A stretch of DNA of 64,000 bases from DASQPR01 sp963797605. GTDB lineage: Bacteria; Actinomycetota; Actinomycetes; Mycobacteriales; Micromonosporaceae. Every line of letters begins with the position of its first letter. The stretch's first letter is position 1. This document shows positions 53,857 through 63,250 of the stretch, in pieces. The position numbers and the translations under genes were made by a program. The notes beneath the pieces were generated by a model. That model did no database searches, had not been told where the DNA came from, and saw only the letters and a program-made list of their open reading frames with translations. The stretch covers positions 868,001 through 932,000 of the forward strand of contig CAWCPX010000005.1 of NCBI GenBank assembly GCA_963797605.1. Reading direction: 5' to 3'.

Positions 53857-54864
53857 ATGATGATGCCCATGACCATTCCCACGGGGACGAGCGCGGCACC
53901 AAGCCCCGGCAGCCTGCCGCTCGCCGTAGACATTCAAGGGGTGACCAAGCGCTTCGGCCAGGTCACCGCCGTTGACAACATGACGCTCACGATCGAACCG
54001 GGCGAGATCGTGGCGTTCCTCGGGCCCAACGGCGCCGGCAAGACGACCACGGTCGACATGGTGCTCGGCCTCTCGCGTCCGAACGCCGGCGCCGTGCGGG
54101 TCTACGGACGCAAGCCGACCGACGCGGTGGCGCGGGGTGAGGTGTCGGCCGTCATGCAGACCGGTGGCCTGCTCAAAGACCTGACCGTGGCCGAGACGGT
54201 ACGCCTCACCGCGACGCTCTTCCCGCACAAGCGGCCCGTCAGCGAGGTGCTCGACCGGGCCGGCATCAGCGACATCGGCGACCGGCTCGTCGGCAAGTGC
54301 TCCGGCGGCCAGCAGCAGCGACTCCGATTCGCACTGGCGCTGCTGTCCGACCCGCTGCTGATGGTGCTCGACGAGCCGACCGCCGGCATGGACGTCGAGG
54401 GCCGCCGCGACTTCTGGGGCGCGATCCGGGAGGACGCCCAGCGTGGCCGCACGATCATGTTCGCGACCCACTACCTCGATGAGGCCGACGCGTACGCGGA
54501 CCGGATCGTACTGATCCGTGCCGGCCGCATCGTCGCCGACGGCACCACCTCCGAGATCAAGGCCATGGCCAGCGGACGTACGGTCCGGGCGACTCTCCCC
54601 CGGGCTCGTCGTGGCGACCTGGAAACGCTGCCGGGCGTCGAGCACGTCGAAGTACGCGGCGACACCGTCTTCGTGCGCACGAAGGACTCCGACAGCGTGG
54701 CCCGGCACCTGCTCACCAGCACCGACGCCCGTGACCTCGAGATCACCTCGCACAACCTCGAGGACGCGTTCATCGCGCTGACCTCGGCTGACGCGGAGCC
54801 GATCGGCACCGGCCCGTCTGAAACCAACCCGTCTGACCTGACGACTTCCGGGAGCGCACGATGA
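53857..54864 (+). CDS. ABC transporter ATP-binding protein (DrrA/ABC-2 type)
   Basis: About 335 residues. Walker A FLGPNGAGKTTTVD, Q-loop AVMQTGGLLKDL, signature GKCSGGQQQRLR, Walker B LLMVLDEPTAGMD and switch His FATHYLDEAD are all present. A C-terminal regulatory part (about 240-320) follows. The protein powers export together with the permease whose ATG overlaps its stop. Start: ATG 53857 is preferred; GTG 53836 and ATG 53869 are also in frame and no clear RBS decides. The gene is divergent from the cytidylyltransferase pair, so shared control is possible but unproven. Confidence 0.93.
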   Translation: MMMPMTIPTGTSAAPSPGSLPLAVDIQGVTKRFGQVTAVDNMTLTIEPGEIVAFLGPNGAGKTTTVDMVLGLSRPNAGAVRVYGRKPTDAVARGEVSAVMQTGGLLKDLTVAETVRLTATLFPHKRPVSEVLDRAGISDIGDRLVGKCSGGQQQRLRFALALLSDPLLMVLDEPTAGMDVEGRRDFWGAIREDAQRGRTIMFATHYLDEADAYADRIVLIRAGRIVADGTTSEIKAMASGRTVRATLPRARRGDLETLPGVEHVEVRGDTVFVRTKDSDSVARHLLTSTDARDLEITSHNLEDAFIALTSADAEPIGTGPSETNPSDLTTSGSAR

Positions 54865-55643
54865 CCGTCCTCACGCCCGACATCGAGCGCCGGGTCCCCC
54901 CGCTCGGCGGCTTCAACCTGACGTTCCTGTGGCTGGAGATCCGCCGGCTGCTTCGCAACAAGCGCACCATCGTCTTCATGGTCGTGCTGCCGCTCGGCAT
55001 CTACGCGGCCTTCGGCAGCGCGACCGATTCGATCGGTGGCGGCAGCAGCGTGCAGCTTCGGCAGTACGAGATGCTGAGCCTCGCGCTGTACGGTTCGATG
55101 CTCGCCTGCACCAGCGGTGGCTCCTCGGTCGCCGTCGAGCGAGCGCTCGGGTGGAGCCGGCAACTGCGCCTGACGCCGCTGCGGCCACCGGCCTACATCG
55201 TCATCAAGCTGATGGCCGCGCTCGGGCTCGGTCTCGTACCCGTGCTGCTGTTGTTCGGTTTCGGCGCGCTGCGCGGCGTGTCCCTGCCGGCGCACGTCTG
55301 GATCCTCAGCGGCCTCGCGATCTGGCTCGGTTCGCTGGTCTTCGCGTCGCTCGGGCTCTTCATGGGCTACCTGCTGCCGTCGGAGAACGTGATGCAGTTC
55401 CTCGGCCCGATCCTCGGCATCCTGTCGGTCTTCGGTGGCATCTTCTTCCCGATCACCGCGTTCTCCAGCACGCTGCAGACGATCGCGAAGTTCACGCCGG
55501 TCTGGGGCGTCGCGGAGTTGTCGCGGGTGCCGCTGCTCGGCGGTGGCGTACCCGTGGAAGCGATTTTGAACATCGTCGGCTGGCTGATCGTCTTCGGCGT
55601 CGGCTCGATGCTCGCCTTCCGCCGCGACACGAAGCGCGTCTGA
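54861..55643 (+). CDS. ABC-2 type transporter permease
   Basis: 260 residues, six spans of the ABC-2 (DrrB-like) type: cytoplasmic N-terminus with EIRRLLRNKRTIVFMVVLPL, GYLLPSENVMQFLGPILGIL and a last pair (IFFPITAFSSTLQTIAKFTP, NIVGWLIVFGVGSMLAF). Coupled to the ATPase gene by an ATGA overlap. The cargo, a lipid, drug or polymer precursor, is unknown. No sensor kinase gene follows, although many such pairs have one. The stop codon is part of a 17-bp repeat. Confidence 0.92.
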   Translation: MTVLTPDIERRVPPLGGFNLTFLWLEIRRLLRNKRTIVFMVVLPLGIYAAFGSATDSIGGGSSVQLRQYEMLSLALYGSMLACTSGGSSVAVERALGWSRQLRLTPLRPPAYIVIKLMAALGLGLVPVLLLFGFGALRGVSLPAHVWILSGLAIWLGSLVFASLGLFMGYLLPSENVMQFLGPILGILSVFGGIFFPITAFSSTLQTIAKFTPVWGVAELSRVPLLGGGVPVEAILNIVGWLIVFGVGSMLAFRRDTKRV

Positions 55644-55730
55644 TCGGCAAGCGCATCTGATCGGCAAGCGCATCTGATCGGCAAGCGCATCTGATCGGCA
55701 AGCGCATCTGATCGGCAAGCGCATCTGGCC
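55632..55730 (+). repeat. Five 17-bp tandem units containing the permease stop codon
   Basis: AAGCGC(G/A)TCTGATCGGC repeats at 55632, 55649, 55666, 55683 and 55700, with a partial sixth. The first copy encodes the last Lys-Arg-Val and the TGA of the permease (55641-55643); every later copy keeps that TGA. Confidence 0.95.
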
Positions 55731-55763
55731 GAGACGGCCCTCGCTCGATTCGGGCGGGGGCCG

Positions 55764-56429
55764 TCAGACGCGGGCGCGTTCGGCGACCGGCTCGCGGGCG
55801 TCGGGCACCGCGATCCGGGTCCCGGATCGGGCGGCGGCCAATCCGCGACGGCGCCGCAGGGCATAGACCCCGCCGCCCACCAGCAGCACCAGCGCCGCGC
55901 TGCCCGCGATGGATTCCCAGCTGACCCCGTTCGCCGGCAGGACCACGGCGTCGGCGTCGGACCCGCACGCCGCCGGCCGGTCCGCGCCGGAGAGATAGGC
56001 GCACGCGGTCGTCGTCAATTGGACCGTGTTGTCGTCGACGACGGCCGTGAAGTGCACGGTGACGGCGCGCCCCGGGGTCAGTGACCCCGGCCAGGAGAGT
56101 TCGTGACCGACCAGCGTGCCGCCGTCACCAACGGCGATGTCGCGAAGATTCGCCGGGGCGTCGAGGCGGATCTCCATCGGTCGCGCGATGGTGTCCTTGT
56201 CATCGACGGTGATGGCGTAGGCGAGTGTGTCGCCCGGTTTCGCCGCGCTCACGGCGTCGCCCATCGTGACCCGCACGAGTGGCACCGACGGGGTGACCGG
56301 AATGCCCGGCACCGGCGACGCGGCCGCGATCCCGGGAGCTGTCAGCGCCACGGCCAGCATCGTCAACCCCGCCGCGGCCAACCAGTCCGTGCCGATCCGG
56401 TGACAGCGTCGGGTCATCGCGAACTCCAC
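55764..56429 (-). CDS. Exported, membrane-anchored DUF11-like beta-domain protein
   Basis: 221 residues. Signal peptide (WLAAAGLTMLAVALTAPGIA, then AAAS), one Ig-like DUF11-type domain (about 45-150, with AKPGDTLAYAITVDDKD, LSWPGSLTPGRAVTVHFTA and VVDDNTVQLTTTACAYLSG), then a C-terminal span (SIAGSAALVLLVGGGVYALR) with a positively charged RRRRGL stop. No LPXTG signal. Surface display on the outer membrane face is the likely fate; function unknown. Either of the first two ATGs (56429, 56417) could start it. Confidence 0.78.
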   Translation of the reverse strand: MEFAMTRRCHRIGTDWLAAAGLTMLAVALTAPGIAAASPVPGIPVTPSVPLVRVTMGDAVSAAKPGDTLAYAITVDDKDTIARPMEIRLDAPANLRDIAVGDGGTLVGHELSWPGSLTPGRAVTVHFTAVVDDNTVQLTTTACAYLSGADRPAACGSDADAVVLPANGVSWESIAGSAALVLLVGGGVYALRRRRGLAAARSGTRIAVPDAREPVAERARV

Positions 56430-56530
56430 TCAGGTTCCGGTGCGTGAAATACACCAAAAGTAACGAACCGGACGTTATCCGGTCGCGCCTTCGGTGCTCA
56501 CGTCGACTCGGGAACCAGGAGCGCGATTCG

Positions 56531-56749
56531 TCAGAGGAGCGCGTAGACCTCGTCGGACGCGGCGCCGCCACGGGGGCGCGAACTGCGACCCGGCGAGCGC
56601 AGGCTCACGACATGAGGGTGGGATTCGTCCTCGAGTGTCCAGCACGCGTCCCAGAATTCGACTTCGGCGGGTGCGACCTCATCCGTCGTCGTAACGGTCA
56701 GGTGAGACGCCTCGTCCGCAATTGCCTTACGCGAAACATCCATGTCCAT
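56531..56749 (-). CDS. Small acidic protein of unknown function
   Basis: 72 residues, ATG 56749 with GGGAG 3 bases upstream. The first half is acidic (TTTDEVAPAEVEFWDACWTL, EDES), the second half basic and Ser/Gly-rich (SLRSPGRSSRPRGG). No membrane span, single Cys. I recognise no family; a short RiPP-precursor-like or regulatory peptide are both only guesses. About 250 bases of lower-GC DNA without a gene lie upstream, holding its likely promoter. Confidence 0.4.
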   Translation of the reverse strand: MDMDVSRKAIADEASHLTVTTTDEVAPAEVEFWDACWTLEDESHPHVVSLRSPGRSSRPRGGAASDEVYALL

Positions 56750-56997
56750 ATGCTCCCATCATTATGCTGTTGATCGCACATGCGAGGTATCGCAACTGAT
56801 GGGATGTGTACCCGCCCGGCGCCATGATCAAACGGCCGCGAACGGTTGCGAGGTTGTTAACTTTGAACATAATTTAAGGTGATTTACGAGGTCGAAGCGC
56901 ATTCGATGATCGGTGCGTTGTATTCCCGGAAAGACTGTCGGGAACCCGTCGGACACACGCGTGTAATCGCTATTTCATCTCAGAATTGGCACACTTT

Positions 56998-58002
56998 TTA
57001 TCGCTGGGCGGGTTGTTCCGTCGCGATCATGGCCTCGGCAAGCGCCACTGGCGATTTCGGCTTCCGCCGGGCCAACGCGACGCCCGCCAGACACAGCGCA
57101 CCGCCCGCGTAGGCCAGCGGCACCGGCGTCTCGCCGAGAAAGAGCCAGCCCATCAGGATCGCGATCGGCGGCACGAGGTAGGTCGTGACCCCCAACTTTC
57201 CGGCACCCGTGCGCGCCAGTGCGTATGCCCACGTCGTGAACGCGAGTGCCGTCGGCAGCGCGCCGAGGTAGACGAGCAGCCAGATCGTCTGCGCCTGCGC
57301 GTGCTCGACTCCCCGCACGAGTTGCCCCGCGAACGGCAGGCAGCACACCGCCCCGACCGTGCACGCGAGCCAGGTGACCCGCAGCGCCGACACCTCGACG
57401 AGCAGCGGTTTTTGCGTGACAACGGCGATCGCGTAGGCGACGGCGGCCACGAGACACAGCACCACTCCGACCAGGTCGGTGCTCGCGGCGTGCGACGTGG
57501 CCACGCCGATCACGATGACCCCCGCGAACGCGACGGCGGCCCCGGCGACGAACATGCGCGAAAAGCGCTCGCCCAGCGTCAGCCCGGCCAGAATCGCGAT
57601 CAGAATCGGCCCGATGTTGACGAGCATGGCCGCTGTGCCGGCATCAATCCGCTGCTCAGCCGCGTTGAGCGCGACGTTGTAGAGACCAAACCACAGCACG
57701 CCGCAGACGATCACGCGGACCCACGCGCTCCCGGTCGGCCAGCCGCTCGCCCCGGACGCGGTCACCGGTGCACGATCCCGTCGCACCAGCAGCGCCACGC
57801 CGAGCACGGCGCTGCCGACGAGGAGACGACCCAGTGAGAGCGCGCCTGCGGTCAGCTCCCGGTCGACATGCCGGATCGCCACGAACGCCGACGCCCACAA
57901 CAACACGGTGACGCCGGCCGCGGCGAGCGGAAGAATCGGTGGTCGGGCCGGCTTCTCGCTGGATGGCAGGGCTTCGGCGGATGTCGCGGGTTCGGCTGGC
58001 AC
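56998..58002 (-). CDS. EamA/DMT-family transporter
   Basis: 334 residues with ten spans in two EamA repeats (AAGVTVLLWASAFVAIRHVD starts the first; LVGVVLCLVAAVAYAIAVVT the second). The family typical PTALAFTTWAYALARTGAGK and LGVTTYLVPPIAILMGWLFL motifs are present. Such carriers export amino acids or metabolites; the substrate is not predictable. GTG 58002 start. Intact. Confidence 0.9.
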   Translation of the reverse strand: MPAEPATSAEALPSSEKPARPPILPLAAAGVTVLLWASAFVAIRHVDRELTAGALSLGRLLVGSAVLGVALLVRRDRAPVTASGASGWPTGSAWVRVIVCGVLWFGLYNVALNAAEQRIDAGTAAMLVNIGPILIAILAGLTLGERFSRMFVAGAAVAFAGVIVIGVATSHAASTDLVGVVLCLVAAVAYAIAVVTQKPLLVEVSALRVTWLACTVGAVCCLPFAGQLVRGVEHAQAQTIWLLVYLGALPTALAFTTWAYALARTGAGKLGVTTYLVPPIAILMGWLFLGETPVPLAYAGGALCLAGVALARRKPKSPVALAEAMIATEQPAQR

Positions 58003-58071
58003 CCGGACACCGTACTGCCGGGGTGCGACAGCGGCGATCGGGTTATCGGCGCGTGCGAGACGATCTGCGGC

Positions 58072-58664
58072 ATGAACGCGTACCCGGATAAGCCTTGGCT
58101 CGTCACACTCGTCTGCGGTGCCTCCGGCGTGGGCAAGTCGAGCGTGGCGCTCCCAATTGGTCAGGCGTTACCTCACGCCGTTGGCGGAGGCGGACGACAT
58201 CGTGACCGCACTGACGGCGCTGTCCACGCCCGAACAGCAGCCGATGCTGCACCGATGGCGCACCGATCCGACCGTCTCGACGTGGACGGCGGAGCAGATC
58301 GCCGCGCAGACGTTCGCGGTCGCCGAGGCGTTGCGGCCCGGCTTCGAGGCCGTGATCGCCGACCACATCGAGTTCGGAGCGCCGGTCGTGATGGAGGGCG
58401 ACTTCCTGCTGCCGGAGCTGGTGGCGGGTTTCGGCGACGCGGTGCGGGCAGTCGTGATCGCCGAACCGGACGAGGACCGCATCGTCGCGAACTACCTGGC
58501 CCGCGAACCGCACGAGGGGCCACAGCGCGTTCGCGCGCAGGGTGAGCGCGTTGGTAGGCACCGAGCTGTCGGCCCGCGCGGCGCGCGTCGGGGTGCCGGT
58601 GGTGCCCGCGTGGCCGTGGTCCGATGGGCTCGATCGGGTGGAGGCGGCACTGCGAAAGTCTTAG
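58072..58664 (+). pseudogene. P-loop nucleotide-binding protein (kinase-like), two frameshifts
   Basis: About 197 residues in three frames. The Walker A motif is LVCGASGVGKSSVALPI from ATG 58072. After a shift near 58155 come RYLTPLAEADDIVTALTALS, TEQIAAQTFAVAEALRPGFE-like helices and APVVMEGDFLLPELVAGF. After a shift near 58525 comes VSALVGTELSARAARVGVPV, ending in VEAALRKS at 58664. The layout resembles small AAA/shikimate-kinase-like kinases of actinobacteria. Substrate unknown. Divergent from the EamA gene. Confidence 0.72.
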
Positions 58665-58807
58665 ATCAACATCCTCACACGGGTACGTCGATCCGCATCC
58701 GTTCGCGATCGGCACCACTGTTGATCGTCTGTGTTCGATGGTTTGGCCGAGGTAACGGCCCCCTCCGGCCCCTCCCGAGACGGGTTTTCGTCGGTAGCGT
58801 CGACGGG

Positions 58808-60326
<1,519 letters not shown>

Positions 60327-60346
60327 CGGCCGCACGCAAACCGAAA

Positions 60347-60388
60347 GCGTCCACCACCCCCGATCACACGATCCGGGGCGGTGGACGC
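60347..60388. terminator. Hairpin after the second HNH gene
   Basis: GCGTCCACC and GGTGGACGC pair, with an inner imperfect CCCCGATC/GATCCGGGG extension. It lies 21 bases past the HNH stop and 45 bases before the nitronate monooxygenase gene. Confidence 0.65.
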
Positions 60389-60432
60389 ACGCGCGCGTCC
60401 GACCGAGATCCCGGCTTTGGCACGATGACGGT

Positions 60433-61449
60433 ATGGCCTTGTCGACGGCGTTCACGAGACTGTTCGGAATCGAGCACCCGATCGCGCTGGCGCCGATGGG
60501 CGGTTCGGCGGGCGGGTCGTTGGCAGCGGCCGTTTCTCGCGGCGGCGGCCTCGGATTGCTCGGTTCGGGTAACGGCGATCCGGAGTGGCTCGCGCGCGAA
60601 TTGGCGATCCTCAAGGCGGCCACGGTTCCTCCGGCCGGCACGGTTCCTCCGGCCGGCACGGTTCCTCCGGCCGGCACGGTCAATCCCTGGGGAATCGGGT
60701 TCCTGACCTGGGCCATCGATGTCGACGCCGTCGAACGGGCGTTAGCGCATCGGCCACACGCGGTGATGCTGTCGTTCGGCGATCCGAGCCCCTACGCCGC
60801 GCGCATTCGCGACGCGGGCGCGACACTGATCATCCAGGTCACTGATCTCGAGGAAGCCAGGCGAGCCCTCGATCTCGGCGCGGACGTCATCGTCGCCCAA
60901 GGCAGCGAGAGCGGCGGCCACGGTGCCCGCCATGGCCGGTCCACGTTGCCGTTCGTGCCGATCGTGGTGGACCTGGTCGCGCCGGTGCCCGTCCTCGCGG
61001 CGGGCGGCATCGCTGACGGTCGTGGGATCGCCGCCGCTCTTGTCCTCGGTGCGGCGGGCGCGCTGCTCGGCACCCGCCTTCAGGCCACGGCGGAATCGCT
61101 TGTCGACCCGTCCATCACCCAGGCGATTATCGACGGGCGGGGGCAGGACACGGCTCGGGACAGCGTGCTGGATATCGCCCGGGGCTCCCGATGGCCGTCC
61201 AACTACACGGCTCGTAGCCTCGGCAACCCGTTCCATGATCAATGGCGAGGGCGCGAAGCGGAACTCTCGTCAGATGCGGAAGCCCGGGATGTCTATCAGG
61301 GGTTGGTCGCGCACGGTGATCTTCCGCCGTTGCCGATCTGGGCCAGCGAGGCCATCGACTTGATCACTGACCGACCGGCGGCGGCTGATCTCGTCCGCGC
61401 GCTGGCGGCCCAGGCCGAGAAGGCGCTATCGCAGGCGGGACGGTCCTGA
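60433..61449 (+). CDS. Nitronate monooxygenase-family flavoprotein
   Basis: 338 residues, TIM-barrel FMN enzyme. LFGIEHPIALAPMGGSAGGS near the N-terminus, IIQVTDLEEARRALDLGADV, then VAQGSESGGHGARHG with the catalytic His region, and VLAAGGIADGRGIAAALVLG with AAGALLGTRL for the phosphate. Oxidises nitronates, or acts as an enoyl reductase-like relative. Between residues 63 and 83 an in-frame 18-bp repeat (TVPPAG, three copies) lengthens a loop where relatives have a short segment. Otherwise intact. Confidence 0.9.
   Translation: MALSTAFTRLFGIEHPIALAPMGGSAGGSLAAAVSRGGGLGLLGSGNGDPEWLARELAILKAATVPPAGTVPPAGTVPPAGTVNPWGIGFLTWAIDVDAVERALAHRPHAVMLSFGDPSPYAARIRDAGATLIIQVTDLEEARRALDLGADVIVAQGSESGGHGARHGRSTLPFVPIVVDLVAPVPVLAAGGIADGRGIAAALVLGAAGALLGTRLQATAESLVDPSITQAIIDGRGQDTARDSVLDIARGSRWPSNYTARSLGNPFHDQWRGREAELSSDAEARDVYQGLVAHGDLPPLPIWASEAIDLITDRPAAADLVRALAAQAEKALSQAGRS
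60622..60681 (+). repeat. 18-bp in-frame repeat (TVPPAG), three units plus a partial
   Basis: ACGGTTCCTCCGGCCGGC repeats exactly at 60622, 60640 and 60658, with a partial fourth at 60676, inside the nitronate monooxygenase gene. Confidence 0.95.
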
Positions 61450-61637
61450 CGCGCGCAAGACGCCACACGATAGGTCCCGACGACGTCTAGCTCGGCGACG
61501 GCGGGAAGCAGGTAGGAGTGGTAACACGTCGGGCCACCGTGGATGACGATCAGGGCGGGGAGGTTTGGGTCGCCGAATCGACGTACCCACAAATCGATTC
61601 CGTTGATCTTGAGATTTTGACCCTCGCCGCCGATCAC
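61450..61637 (-). pseudogene. N-terminal fragment of an alpha/beta hydrolase
   Basis: Reads as the first about 60 residues of a proline-iminopeptidase-type hydrolase: LKINGIDLWVRRFGDPNLPA, LIVIHGGPTCYHSYLLPAVA with the oxyanion HGGP, and VVGTYRV. It then loses all similarity where it meets the end of the nitronate monooxygenase gene. The nucleophile elbow and His are missing. A deletion remnant, 30 bases from the divergent glpK start. Confidence 0.65.
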
Positions 61638-61666
61638 GCCCGCAGCCTATCCGGCACACTGTCCGC

Positions 61667-63154
61667 GTGGAGTCCCGTTATCTCGCCGCGATCGACCAGG
61701 GCACGACCTCTTCCCGTTGCATCATCTTCGACGCCGACGGCCATATCGTCTCGGTTGACCAGCGCGAACACGAGCAGATTTTCCCGCGACCCGGCTGGGT
61801 GGAGCACGACGCGGCCGAGATCTGGTTCAACGTGCAGGCGGTCACCCGCAACGCGCTCGACCGGGCGGGACTCTCCCGCGCGGATCTGGCCGCCGTCGGC
61901 ATCACCAACCAGCGCGAGACCACGCTTCTGTGGGACGCGATCACCGGCGAACCGGTGCACAACGCGATCGTCTGGCAGGACACGCGCACCGACCGCATCG
62001 TGCGGGAACTCGCGGGTGACGCCGGACCCGACCGGTTCCGCGATCGGTGCGGCCTGCCGCTCGCGACCTACTTCTCCGGACCGAAGATCCGCTGGCTGCT
62101 CGACCGCGACCCGGAACTGCGGCGCCGGGCCGAAGACGGCGAAGTGCTGTTCGGCACGATCGACACGTGGCTCATCTGGCAGCTGACCGGCGCGCACTGC
62201 ACCGATGTGACAAACGCGAGCCGTACCATGCTGATGAATCTGTCCACATTGGACTGGGACGAGACGTTGCTGGACGCGTTCGGCGTGCCGCGCGCGATGC
62301 TTCCCGACATCAAACCGAGCGCGCATATGTACGGCGAAGCCGGCGGCGCGCTGGCCGGAGTGCCCGTCGCGAGCGCCCTGGGCGATCAGCAGGCGGCGCT
62401 GTTCGGGCAGGCCTGCTTCGCGCCCGGCGAGGCGAAATGCACCTACGGCACCGGCTCGTTCCTCCTGCTCAACACGGGCACCGAACCGGTTCAGAGCTCG
62501 CGTGGCCTGATCACGACGCTCGGCTACCAGGTGGGCGACTCGGCCCCGGTCTACGCGCTGGAGGGCTCGATCGCGGTCACCGGCGCGCTCGTGCAGTGGC
62601 TGCGGGACAACATCGGGCTGATCGGCTCGGCCGACGAGATCAACACGCTGGCCGCGACCGTGCCCGACAACGGCGGCTGCTACATCGTGCCCGCGTTCGC
62701 CGGACTGTTCGCACCCTACTGGCGGGCCGACGCGCGTGGGATCATCGCCGGCCTGACCAGCTTCGTCACGAAGGGGCACCTGGCCCGGGCCGCCCTGGAA
62801 GCGACCGCGTGGCAGGTCCGTGACGTGATGATGGCGATGGCGCTGGAATCGGGCGTCGACATCGCCGTGTTGAAGGTCGACGGCGGCATGACCGCGAGCG
62901 ACCTGCTGATGGGCTTCCAGTCGGACATCCTCGACGTGCCGGTCGTACGCCCGACGATCGGCGAGACGACCAGCCTCGGGGCGGCGTTCGCGGCCGGCCT
63001 GACCGTCGGCTTCTGGCCCGATCTCGATACGTTGCGCGCGCAGTGGATGGAAGACACCCGATGGCGGCCCAACATGCCCGAGTCGGTCCGCGCGACCGGC
63101 GCGCGCCAGTGGGCGAAAGCGGTGGCCAGGAGCATGAGCTGGGAAGACGACTAG
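61667..63154 (+). CDS. glpK: Glycerol kinase
   Basis: 495 residues, full length. FGGY kinase with the phosphate loop AAIDQGTTSSRCIIF, the glycerol-site stretch GITNQRETTLLWDA, WQDTRTD, YFSGPKIRWLLD, catalytic Asp in ASALGDQQAALFG and the ATP loop KCTYGTGSFLLLNTG. Makes glycerol 3-phosphate in the cytoplasm. GTG 61667 start fits the family. No glpF or glpD is near. A strong terminator follows. Confidence 0.97.
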   Translation: MESRYLAAIDQGTTSSRCIIFDADGHIVSVDQREHEQIFPRPGWVEHDAAEIWFNVQAVTRNALDRAGLSRADLAAVGITNQRETTLLWDAITGEPVHNAIVWQDTRTDRIVRELAGDAGPDRFRDRCGLPLATYFSGPKIRWLLDRDPELRRRAEDGEVLFGTIDTWLIWQLTGAHCTDVTNASRTMLMNLSTLDWDETLLDAFGVPRAMLPDIKPSAHMYGEAGGALAGVPVASALGDQQAALFGQACFAPGEAKCTYGTGSFLLLNTGTEPVQSSRGLITTLGYQVGDSAPVYALEGSIAVTGALVQWLRDNIGLIGSADEINTLAATVPDNGGCYIVPAFAGLFAPYWRADARGIIAGLTSFVTKGHLARAALEATAWQVRDVMMAMALESGVDIAVLKVDGGMTASDLLMGFQSDILDVPVVRPTIGETTSLGAAFAAGLTVGFWPDLDTLRAQWMEDTRWRPNMPESVRATGARQWAKAVARSMSWEDD

Positions 63155-63187
63155 CCGCGAAGCTCATCGACCGGCACCGCAACAGAC

Positions 63188-63226
63188 GTCGTCCCGTGGT
63201 CTCCGATCGGGAGACCACGGGACGAC
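63188..63226. terminator. 17-bp perfect-stem terminator between glpK and the HtrA-like gene
   Basis: GTCGTCCCGTGGTCTCC and its exact complement around the loop GATCG. Serves both convergent genes; no long T-run. Confidence 0.85.
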
Positions 63227-63250
63227 GACCTTCAGGAGGAGGAAAAGCTA

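Noticed and set aside
53320..54753. Minus-strand ORF spanning the ABC ATPase gene
   Set aside because: Only its last part (53655 downward) is real coding sequence for the cytidylyltransferase; the rest is antisense to a complete ATPase with all motifs.
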